Shown here: positions 1 through 5,284 of the stretch, one piece after another | Numbering within the stretch: the stretch's first letter is position 1 | Layout: every line of letters begins with the position of its first letter | NCBI GenBank assembly: GCA_020200995.1 | Contig: JAIVHQ010000064.1 | Span: 1-5,913, forward strand | Source: Flavobacteriales bacterium | GTDB taxonomy: Bacteria; Bacteroidota; Bacteroidia; Flavobacteriales_D; Cryomorphaceae | Reading direction: 5' to 3' | Length of the DNA stretch: 5,913 nt | Made by a program: the position numbers and the translations under genes | Notes under the pieces: generated by a model | What the model saw: the letters and a program-made list of their open reading frames with translations, nothing else | What the model was told of the DNA's origin: nothing | Databases searched by the model: none

Positions 1-100
1 TCTCCCTTTCTTTGAATACAACAGATTGAATACACACAACACTTTGCACTCTGAAAAAAGGGAGATTCTTCACTTCGCTGCGCTACGTTCTGAATGACGT
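1..100. repeat. Repeat-like intergenic segment, possibly an edge of a dispersed repeat
   Basis: This non-coding stretch lies beyond the 3' end of the leftmost gene. Three things are directly visible. A perfect 9-bp inverted repeat pairs TCTCCCTTT (1-9) with AAAGGGAGA (57-65). A 9-bp direct repeat TTGAATACA occurs at 12-20 and 26-34. A phrase running from GAGATTCTTC (62) through CTTCGCTGCGCTACG to TGAATGAC (98) follows. From memory, close variants of that last phrase recur in intergenic regions of Bacteroidota and some other genomes, but only one copy is present here, so the dispersed-repeat reading is inference. The left arm begins at the window edge, so the element may extend outside. Confidence 0.4.
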
Positions 101-119
101 GGTGATAGACCTTTGAACT

Positions 120-156
120 AATTTGGATACAAGCAGTAATCGATGATTACCAAATT
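120..156 (-). terminator. Bulged hairpin just after the dehydrogenase stop codon, possible transcript end
   Basis: AATTTGG (120-126) is the exact reverse complement of CCAAATT (150-156). Nested inside, GTAATC (136-141) pairs with GATTAC (145-150) around a 3-nt loop, leaving a 9-nt bulge on one side; base 150 can serve only one of the two stems. On the minus strand the structure begins immediately after the TAG of the 3-hydroxybutyryl-CoA dehydrogenase gene. No U-run follows the stem, so it is not a classical intrinsic terminator. It could be a 3'-end protecting or weak termination structure for the four-gene minus-strand group. Confidence 0.35.
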
Positions 157-1047
157 CTACCCCGCAAACTTCGGCGACACCTTTAAGTCCTTACTTCCCG
201 GCGTGTAGGTATAAAATCCCTCACCGCTCTTGGCGCCGAGCTTTCCGGCGGTCACCATATTTACCAAAAGGGCACAGGGCGCGTACTTGGGATTTCCAAA
301 GCCGTCGTGCATTACGCGGAGTATGCTGAGGCATACGTCGAGGCCGATAAAGTCTGCGAGCTGCAGCGGACCCATGGGGTGGGCCATTCCGAGTTTCATC
401 ACGGTGTCGATTTCTTCGACGCCCGCCACACCTTCGTGGAGGCTGATGATGGCTTCGTTGATCATCGGCATCAGGATGCGGTTGGCGACAAATCCCGGGA
501 AGTCGTTGACCTCGGTGGGTACTTTTCCGAGTTTTTTCGAAAGCTCCATGATGGTTTGCGTCACTTCGTCGCTTGTGGCATAGCCGCGGATCACCTCTAC
601 GAGTTTCATCACGGGCACGGGGTTCATAAAGTGCATGCCGATCACTTTGTCAGGCCGTCCGGTGCCCGCCGCTATTTGCGTGATGGAAATGGAGGAGGTG
701 TTGGTGGCCAAAATGCAACCTTCGGGAGCGGCACCATCGATTTGGCGAAATATTTTTGCCTTGAGCTCGGTATTCTCCGTAGCGGCTTCCACGACGAGTT
801 CGGCTTCCGCCACACCTTGTGAAATGTCGGTGTATGTGGTAAGCCTGCCGAGGGCGGCGTCTTTGTCTGCCGCTGTGATCTTTTCTTTGGCGATCATCCG
901 GTCCATGTTTTTCTCAATGGTAGCCACTGCCTTTGTGAGGGCTTCTTCAGAAATATCGATGAGATTTACCTTGTATCCGTTCTGGGCAAACACGTGGGCG
1001 ATGCCGTTGCCCATGGTTCCGGCACCTACTACAGAAATGTTTTTCAT
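157..1047 (-). CDS. hbd: 3-hydroxybutyryl-CoA dehydrogenase (3-hydroxyacyl-CoA dehydrogenase family)
   Basis: This 296-residue cytosolic enzyme is predicted to interconvert 3-hydroxybutyryl-CoA (or a similar short-chain 3-hydroxyacyl-CoA) and acetoacetyl-CoA using NAD(P), as in fatty-acid oxidation or butanoate metabolism. The N-terminal Rossmann domain has GAGTMG at residues 8-13 and a likely ribose-binding Asp at 31. The active-site set is all present: Ser in NTSS (116-119), His139 in GMHFMNP, Glu151 in KLVEVIRG and Asn189 in PGFVANR. The C-terminal helical domain has the family signatures MAHPMGPLQLADFIGLD (221-237) and SGEGFYTY near 274-281. Length is slightly above the roughly 280-residue clostridial enzymes. 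The start is the only sensible ATG, directly before the Rossmann strand, with no Shine-Dalgarno sequence. It is last in the minus-strand group, 28 nt after the sugar transferase, so it is probably cotranscribed. Family assignment is firm; chain-length and cofactor preference are inferred. Confidence 0.95.
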   Translation of the reverse strand: MKNISVVGAGTMGNGIAHVFAQNGYKVNLIDISEEALTKAVATIEKNMDRMIAKEKITAADKDAALGRLTTYTDISQGVAEAELVVEAATENTELKAKIFRQIDGAAPEGCILATNTSSISITQIAAGTGRPDKVIGMHFMNPVPVMKLVEVIRGYATSDEVTQTIMELSKKLGKVPTEVNDFPGFVANRILMPMINEAIISLHEGVAGVEEIDTVMKLGMAHPMGPLQLADFIGLDVCLSILRVMHDGFGNPKYAPCALLVNMVTAGKLGAKSGEGFYTYTPGSKDLKVSPKFAG

Positions 1048-1075
1048 TGTATTGATGGTTTGTCGGTTTGCGGGT

Positions 1076-2488
1076 TCATTTTCCCGACCCTTTAAGGATG
1101 GTCAGGATGGTGTAACCCAAAATTTTAAAATCGATGGCCAGCGACATGTTTTCGATGTAGAGCACATCGTATTTGAGGCGCTGTACCATTTGGTCTACGT
1201 TTTCGGCATAGCCGTATTTTACTTGTCCCCAGCTGGTAATGCCCGGCTTTACTTTTTGGAGGTGGCGGTAGTGGGGAGCCACTTTGATGATTTGATCGAT
1301 GTAGAACTGTCGCTCCGGCCGTGGCCCTACAAGGCTCATCTCACCGCGTAGCACGTTGAAAAATTGCGGAAGCTCATCGAGCCGCGTTTTTCGCATAAAG
1401 CGACCAATATTGGTGATTCTCGGGTCGTGACTGCTCGAGAGCTGCGGCCCTTCAGATTCTGCATCAATACACATCGACCTGAATTTGAATATTTTGAATG
1501 GCCGATTGTAGTGGCCTATGCGCTCCTGCCTGTAGATGATGGGCCCGGGCGATGAGAGCTTCACCAATATGGCGAGGAGTAGAAATACAGGGGCAAGAAT
1601 GATGATGGCGATCACCGATCCTGCAAAATCCATAAGCCGCTTGATGAAAAACTGCCACGAAGGCATTATTTCGGTATTGATCTCGACCAGAGGCACACCG
1701 AAGATGCTGGTCATTTTTACCGAGCCTGAAAGAATGTCGTAAATATCGGGGATGATCTTGATGGTCAGGTTGAGGCCCTCGAGCTCAGTGATGATTGCCC
1801 TGAGGTTTTTGTGCTCCGATGATTCGATGGCGATGATCACCTCTTCAATGGCTTCCCGTTCCACCACCTCCTTAATGTTTTTGATGCTGCCCAGCCAGGT
1901 GAGCTCTTCTTCCAGGAGCATGTCCTTGCCGTTCACACTGACATATCCCACAAATTTAAACCCGGGTGAGGGCCGCATGTCACGCATTTCCCGGTATACG
2001 TTCAGGCCCTCTTCGTTACCGCCTATGATGACAGTGTTAAAGCCCAGTCGGCCTTTGTGTATGTGCTTTACCGTGCGCGAAGTGAGGATAAAGCGCGGAA
2101 TGAATGTGAGGCTGAAATGCAGGCTGAGCAAGGCTGCCACACTTTTGTAGTAGTATTGATAATTGGCTACTTGGTCGTCCAGAAGCAGGGCAAAGAACAA
2201 TACCACCACACCTATGCACGAAGCGAGAAGCACCTGGCCGAGTTCGCGGAGGCGGTGCCTGCGGTAGATGGTGCGGTACATTCCGAGCATGGCGTAGAGT
2301 GATAGCCAAAATACGGGGATGAGCAAGGACCCTGTGAAAAAGCGCTCATCAAATTCAACCGGAACGGGATAACCAAATTTTTCGGGCTCGATGATTTTTT
2401 TGCGGTACACGTAGAAGGTGGTCCAGGCCGCCAGCGCACTCAGAAAGTCCGCTGCCACATATTTGCTCACCTGTCGCCTTCTGTTCAT
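1076..2488 (-). CDS. Undecaprenyl-phosphate glycosyl-1-phosphate transferase (WcaJ/WbaP-type sugar transferase)
   Basis: This 470-residue inner-membrane enzyme is predicted to move a sugar-1-phosphate from a nucleotide sugar to undecaprenyl phosphate, the first membrane step of exopolysaccharide, capsule or O-antigen synthesis. About four hydrophobic helices (roughly 10-28, 53-70, 88-104, 116-134) precede a cytosolic Rossmann-like domain (about 150-270). The catalytic domain starts with a hydrophobic, proline-broken segment (about 285-310, Pro300) resembling the re-entrant helix of this superfamily. Family motifs follow in order: SSPGP (312-316), YRQERIG (319-325), FKIFKFRSM (331-339), LDELPQFFNVLRGEMSLVGP (370-389) and KPGITSWGQVKYGYAE (414-429). 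Asp371-Glu372 match the catalytic dyad known from PglC-type transferases. Its ATG abuts the TAG of the upstream lipoprotein gene, suggesting translational coupling. Full-length and intact. The sugar is not determinable from sequence; glucose or galactose phosphate is common in the family. No glycosyltransferases are nearby in this window. Confidence 0.93.
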   Translation of the reverse strand: MNRRRQVSKYVAADFLSALAAWTTFYVYRKKIIEPEKFGYPVPVEFDERFFTGSLLIPVFWLSLYAMLGMYRTIYRRHRLRELGQVLLASCIGVVVLFFALLLDDQVANYQYYYKSVAALLSLHFSLTFIPRFILTSRTVKHIHKGRLGFNTVIIGGNEEGLNVYREMRDMRPSPGFKFVGYVSVNGKDMLLEEELTWLGSIKNIKEVVEREAIEEVIIAIESSEHKNLRAIITELEGLNLTIKIIPDIYDILSGSVKMTSIFGVPLVEINTEIMPSWQFFIKRLMDFAGSVIAIIILAPVFLLLAILVKLSSPGPIIYRQERIGHYNRPFKIFKFRSMCIDAESEGPQLSSSHDPRITNIGRFMRKTRLDELPQFFNVLRGEMSLVGPRPERQFYIDQIIKVAPHYRHLQKVKPGITSWGQVKYGYAENVDQMVQRLKYDVLYIENMSLAIDFKILGYTILTILKGSGK

Positions 2489-3346
2489 CTATTGGAGGTA
2501 CACGAATTTGATGTTGTCCACAAAAAGTTCCACCTCTTCCACATTGGAAGGCCATTGGCTCTCGAAATAAATGGAGAAATTCTGTGTTCCGACAAAATTG
2601 GCCATGAGCGGCCGCATGTCGATATACACCTTGGTCCACTCTTCCTGCGCACGGAGTCCGATTACAAATACTTTTTGGTTGCTTTCACCGACCAAAAATC
2701 CCACTTCGAGGGGGTTGTTTCCCTTGAAGTCAATTTCCAGATATGCGGGTGTACCCAATGAAATACCACCAAGGTCCCAATCGGTTGAAGCTTGAAATAC
2801 AGGATTATTCGCGTTGAGCAATATCCTTCCACTGAATTGGCCTTCCCTCACCTCTTCGTCTTGGGCAATAATTTCCGTGTCGCTGATATCAGTTGCCGAC
2901 AATGCATTTCCGATTCCCTCAAAATCTTCGTAAAGAAAATTGTACGCGTTGGGGAAGTAATTGAACACGGCAATGCTGTCGTCGGCCACCGGCTGGACCA
3001 CCCCGGGGATTAAATCCATGTTCAAAAGCAGGGGTGCGTAAAAAGGGTAAATGATCCGCTGAGAGATGATTCCGTTGTTTCTGACCCCCCCCGATATATT
3101 GAGCCTGGTAGGGCCGTTTTCCAAAATGGCGATTCGGGCCGGGAGTTCGTATGAGCCCACGAAATTTTCATTGGCAAAAACGTGTACATCGGTAATGCCG
3201 TGGGTTGCGGGGCCTTCTTCTGCAGCGTTGGTTACCAGGTCTGCAGCGGTAATGTAGATGAATCCGGGCGCCATTTCTTCCTTGTCAAAAATATCGCACC
3301 CGGCAAGGAGGATGGCAATAGCGGATGTTAAGAAAAGTCTCGACAT
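2489..3346 (-). CDS. Uncharacterised lipoprotein, likely envelope or surface anchored
   Basis: Family not recognised. I chose the ATG at 3344-3346, giving 285 residues, because it opens directly onto a lipoprotein signal: a hydrophobic stretch followed by the lipobox LLAGC with Cys17. The frame is open further upstream to 3433, but that 29-residue extension is Arg-rich and would bury the signal peptide. After the Cys the sequence reads DIFDKEE; acidic residues here recall the Bacteroidota lipoprotein export signal, so surface exposure is plausible but inferred. The mature protein seems to have two beta-rich parts. Residues about 27-135 resemble a PEGA- or Ig-like segment (VHVFANENFVGSYELPARI), and about 135-285 resemble a jelly-roll, carbohydrate-binding-like fold ending in VELFVDNIKFVYL. 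No catalytic motif is visible. The gene sits between the oxidoreductase and the sugar transferase and abuts the latter. It contains a G8 tract. A role in glycan binding or assembly is only a guess. Confidence 0.85.
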   Translation of the reverse strand: MSRLFLTSAIAILLAGCDIFDKEEMAPGFIYITAADLVTNAAEEGPATHGITDVHVFANENFVGSYELPARIAILENGPTRLNISGGVRNNGIISQRIIYPFYAPLLLNMDLIPGVVQPVADDSIAVFNYFPNAYNFLYEDFEGIGNALSATDISDTEIIAQDEEVREGQFSGRILLNANNPVFQASTDWDLGGISLGTPAYLEIDFKGNNPLEVGFLVGESNQKVFVIGLRAQEEWTKVYIDMRPLMANFVGTQNFSIYFESQWPSNVEEVELFVDNIKFVYLQ

Positions 3347-3370
3347 AAAAGACCAGTGGTTTTCGGGGCG

Positions 3371-3378
3371 CGAAGGTA
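3371..3378 (-). promoter_or_regulatory. Candidate -7 element for the lipoprotein/transferase/dehydrogenase genes
   Basis: Read on the minus strand this is TACCTTCG, one mismatch from the Bacteroidota -7 consensus TAnnTTTG. It lies 24 nt before the lipoprotein ATG at 3346, a normal distance, and resembles the TACCTTTG upstream of the neighbouring oxidoreductase gene. No convincing -33 TTG is visible. The candidate also favours the ATG at 3346 over the longer frame, since the upstream start at 3433 would lie before the promoter. Confidence 0.35.
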
Positions 3379-3397
3379 CTACATTACGAATGATTGG

Positions 3398-3431
3398 GCG
3401 CGTGTCACGTGCGCGCGAAAATTTAACGCGC
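3398..3431. promoter_or_regulatory. Three spaced GCGCG/CGCGC modules forming overlapping dyads
   Basis: GCGCG (3398-3402) can pair with CGCGC (3412-3416) across 9 nt, and GCGCG (3413-3417) can pair with CGCGC (3427-3431), also across 9 nt. The middle module is shared, so the two stems exclude each other. They lie in the 113-nt gap between the oxidoreductase stop and the lipoprotein start, just upstream of the candidate -7 element. They could be operator half-sites or RNA stems in a read-through transcript. The second also contains the AT-rich loop AAAATTTAA. Function is unknown. Confidence 0.3.
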
Positions 3432-3459
3432 AATGTAGGCCCTGAATTGTGTGGCAGTG

Positions 3460-4449
3460 TTAATTTTCAACTGCCGAAGAAGCGTACTTGAGCTTGTGGA
3501 TGATTTTGTGGGCCACGTCGAGGGCCTTGTATCCGTCCTCTACCGTTACGGGGGGCTTGGTATTGCCGTTGATGGCGTCCGCAAAAGATTGCAACTCGTC
3601 GAGGATGGCGTTATTCTCATGGATGGTCGGCTTCTCGAAGAAAATCTCTTTGCTGCCGCGGCCCTGCCCCAGGTCGATGCTCATTGAAAACGGATCGACT
3701 TCGCCTTCGATGTCGCGCATTTTTACCAATTCGGAGCTCTTTTTCAGAAAATCGACCGAGATGTAAGCGTTGCGCTGAAAAAAACGGGTTTTTCGCATGT
3801 TCTTGAGCGAAAACCTGCTCGCCGTGAGGTTGGCCACACAGCCGTTATCGAATTCGAGGCGGGCATTGGCGATGTCGGGCTGCTCGCTCACGATGGCCAC
3901 GCCGCTGGCGCTGATGCGCTTGATGTTGGCCTTCACCACGCTGAGCACGATGTCGATGTCGTGGATCATCAGGTCGAGTACCACGGAAACGTCGGTGCCG
4001 CGCGGGTTGAACTGCGCGAGGCGGTGGGTTTCGATAAACATCGGGTTGTCGAGGTGGTCTTTTACGGCAGTGAATGCCGGGTTGAAACGTTCTACGTGGC
4101 CCACCTGCGCCTTCACGTCGGCTTCGTGTACCAGCGACATCAGCGACTTGGCCTCTTCGATGGTGTTGGTAACCGGCTTTTCGATAAAGATGTGCTTCGA
4201 TTTGCGCAGGGCTTTCGAGGCACAGTCGTAGTGGCTCAGTGTGGGGGTCACGATGTCGACCACATCCACCGCATCCATGAGTTCGTCAATGCTCGCAAAC
4301 TTTCGGATGCTCATGGTTTGCGAAGTCTTGAGCGCTTCGGATTCGTTGGGGTCGTAAAAGCCGACCAATTCGTAATCTTCTAACTGCTTGAGAAGTTTGA
4401 TGTGAATTTTTCCGAGGTGGCCCGCGCCGAGGACTCCGATTTTGAGCAT
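3460..4449 (-). CDS. Gfo/Idh/MocA-family NAD(P)-dependent oxidoreductase, sugar-nucleotide type
   Basis: This 329-residue cytosolic dehydrogenase is of the glucose-fructose oxidoreductase / inositol dehydrogenase / MocA family. The N-terminal Rossmann fold has GAGHLG at residues 8-13, with the acidic Asp33 at the end of the second strand. The family's EKP motif is at 90-92 (Lys91 active site), followed by GHVERFNP (117-124) and LDLMIHDIDIVL (158-169), giving the usual Asp159/His163 catalytic positions. The C-terminal alpha/beta domain is complete. The GHVERFNP form recalls, from memory, UDP-N-acetylglucosamine 3-dehydrogenases (GnnA/WlbA-like) found near lipid A or O-antigen genes; no 3-aminotransferase partner is in this window, so the substrate is unproven. 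It is first in the minus-strand group, divergent from pcm, with a perfect -7 element 17 nt before the ATG. The 113-nt gap to the next gene leaves cotranscription open. Confidence 0.92.
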   Translation of the reverse strand: MLKIGVLGAGHLGKIHIKLLKQLEDYELVGFYDPNESEALKTSQTMSIRKFASIDELMDAVDVVDIVTPTLSHYDCASKALRKSKHIFIEKPVTNTIEEAKSLMSLVHEADVKAQVGHVERFNPAFTAVKDHLDNPMFIETHRLAQFNPRGTDVSVVLDLMIHDIDIVLSVVKANIKRISASGVAIVSEQPDIANARLEFDNGCVANLTASRFSLKNMRKTRFFQRNAYISVDFLKKSSELVKMRDIEGEVDPFSMSIDLGQGRGSKEIFFEKPTIHENNAILDELQSFADAINGNTKPPVTVEDGYKALDVAHKIIHKLKYASSAVEN

Positions 4450-4466
4450 AATTATGTGGTTTGCGG

Positions 4467-4474
4467 CAAAGGTA
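4467..4474 (-). promoter_or_regulatory. Bacteroidota -7 promoter element for the oxidoreductase gene
   Basis: On the minus strand this is TACCTTTG followed by C, a perfect match to TAnnTTTG, the -7 element recognised by the Bacteroidota primary sigma factor. It ends 17 nt before the ATG at 4449, implying a leader of roughly a dozen bases. No good -33 TTG is visible at the usual spacing; the nearest is TTC in GTTCAAAAAAA. Confidence 0.55.
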
Positions 4475-4520
4475 ACCGGGCTTTTTTTGAACTCGGGCCA
4501 GGTGAATCATTTTTATCAAC

Positions 4521-4534
4521 ACCCTGTGCAGGGT
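4521..4534. promoter_or_regulatory. Perfect dyad ACCCTG-TG-CAGGGT, candidate operator in the divergent region
   Basis: A perfect 6-bp inverted repeat around a 2-bp centre lies in the 112-nt gap between the divergent oxidoreductase and pcm genes. It covers the area where the -33 element of the pcm promoter would fall if TAATTTAG (4548-4555) is its -7 element. It could be a small dimeric-regulator site, or a hairpin if transcribed. A single short dyad can arise by chance. Confidence 0.35.
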
Positions 4535-4547
4535 TTCTCGGTTTGCC

Positions 4548-4555
4548 TAATTTAG
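4548..4555 (+). promoter_or_regulatory. Possible -7 element for pcm
   Basis: TAATTTAG differs from TAnnTTTG at one position and is followed by C, as is common. It ends only 6 nt before the pcm ATG, so the transcript would be nearly leaderless. No -33 TTG is evident at the expected distance. This is a weak candidate, chosen because it is the best match in the 112-nt gap on the plus strand. Confidence 0.3.
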
Positions 4556-4561
4556 CCGCGG

Positions 4562-5218
4562 ATGAAACAAACAGATACTTACAAACACCGGGGCCTGCGG
4601 AAAAACCTCATTGAAGAACTTCGTTCCAAGGGCATTGATGACGAGGCGGTGCTCAAGGCAATGATGAACGTACCGCGCCATTTTTTTTTCGACTCGGCAT
4701 TTTTGAATTTCGCCTATTCCGACAAGGCATTTCCCATTGCGGCGGGGCAAACCATCTCGCAGCCCTACACCGTGGCTTTCCAAACGCGGCTCCTCGACCT
4801 CAAGCCGGGGATGAAGGTGCTGGAAATTGGCACGGGCAGCGGCTATCAGGCGGCCGTGCTTTCGCAAATGGGGGTAAAGGTGTTTTCTGTGGAGCGGCAG
4901 CGCGTGCTTTTCAAAACGGCACAATCGATCCTCCGCGATCTCAATTCCACGGCCAAGGTGTTTTACGGCGACGGCTACAAGGGTCTTCCTTCATTCGCGC
5001 CTTTCGATCGGGTGTTGGTGACCTGCGGGGCGCCATCGGTGCCCGAGCCGCTTTTTGCCCAGCTCAAAAAGGGCGGGATGATGGTGGTGCCGGTGGGAGA
5101 GGGGGAGTCGCAGGAAATGCGGCGGATTGTGAAGCTCGGCGAGGACGATTATGAGGAAACCGCCCACGGGGTGTTTAAGTTTGTGCCGATGCTGCCGGAT
5201 AAGGAATCGGCGGGTTAA
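4562..5218 (+). CDS. pcm: Protein-L-isoaspartate O-methyltransferase
   Basis: This 218-residue cytosolic repair enzyme uses S-adenosylmethionine to methylate L-isoaspartyl residues that arise in ageing proteins, starting their return to aspartate. The PCMT signature is complete: VPRHFF (37-42), the substrate-side AAGQTISQPY (60-69), the SAM-binding VLEIGTGSGYQAAVL (86-100), acidic Glu111 after the next strand, GDGYKG (136-141), FDRVLVTCGAP (148-158), GGMMVVPVG (171-179) and the C-terminal FVPML (207-211). Length is typical. The start at 4562 gives the family-standard N-terminus (RKNLIEELRSKGI) with no Shine-Dalgarno sequence. It is transcribed divergently from the oxidoreductase. An uninterrupted run of nine T at 4681-4689 encodes Phe41-Phe43; a one-base slip there would disrupt the enzyme. 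A short hairpin overlaps its stop codon. Confidence 0.96.
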   Translation: MKQTDTYKHRGLRKNLIEELRSKGIDDEAVLKAMMNVPRHFFFDSAFLNFAYSDKAFPIAAGQTISQPYTVAFQTRLLDLKPGMKVLEIGTGSGYQAAVLSQMGVKVFSVERQRVLFKTAQSILRDLNSTAKVFYGDGYKGLPSFAPFDRVLVTCGAPSVPEPLFAQLKKGGMMVVPVGEGESQEMRRIVKLGEDDYEETAHGVFKFVPMLPDKESAG

Positions 5219-5225
5219 AAAACCC
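5212..5225 (+). terminator. Weak hairpin overlapping the pcm stop codon
   Basis: GGGTT (5212-5216) and AACCC (5221-5225) are exact reverse complements around an AAAA loop, and the TAA stop begins within the left arm. The sequence after it is CTTTCG, not a proper U-run. At best this is a weak terminator. The presence of a separate -7 element for the next gene is consistent with a transcript boundary here. Confidence 0.25.
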
Positions 5226-5255
5226 CTTTCGAAATAAATTCCGCCCAAAGTAGTT

Positions 5256-5263
5256 TAAGTTTG
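5256..5263 (+). promoter_or_regulatory. Bacteroidota -7 promoter element for the downstream membrane-protein gene
   Basis: TAAGTTTG followed by C is a perfect match to TAnnTTTG, ending 21 nt before the ATG at 5285. The expected -33 TTG is not clear; the nearest candidate is TTTC at 5227-5230, which is further away than usual. It supports separate transcription of this gene from pcm. Confidence 0.5.
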
Positions 5264-5284
5264 CAACCGTAATTACATAACCAC

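Noticed and set aside
1..156. CRISPR array or attachment site at the left end
   Set aside because: There is only one 9-bp direct repeat pair, with no regular spacers and no tRNA or integrase nearby.
307..822. Plus-strand open frame of 171 codons with many His residues
   Set aside because: It lies wholly antisense within the dehydrogenase gene; the His-rich composition is a by-product of the opposite reading frame.
635..1351. Long plus-strand open frame (238 codons) crossing the dehydrogenase and transferase genes
   Set aside because: It is antisense to two genes with intact catalytic motifs, spans their junction, and its translation has no recognisable domain. It is explained by codon bias of the opposite strand.
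3347..3433. Upstream extension of the lipoprotein frame to an ATG at 3433
   Set aside because: It would place 29 Arg-rich residues before a textbook lipoprotein signal peptide and start upstream of the candidate promoter. The ATG at 3346 is preferred.
3797..4383. Two overlapping plus-strand open frames of about 140 codons
   Set aside because: Both are antisense to the well-supported oxidoreductase gene and show no domain or promoter of their own.
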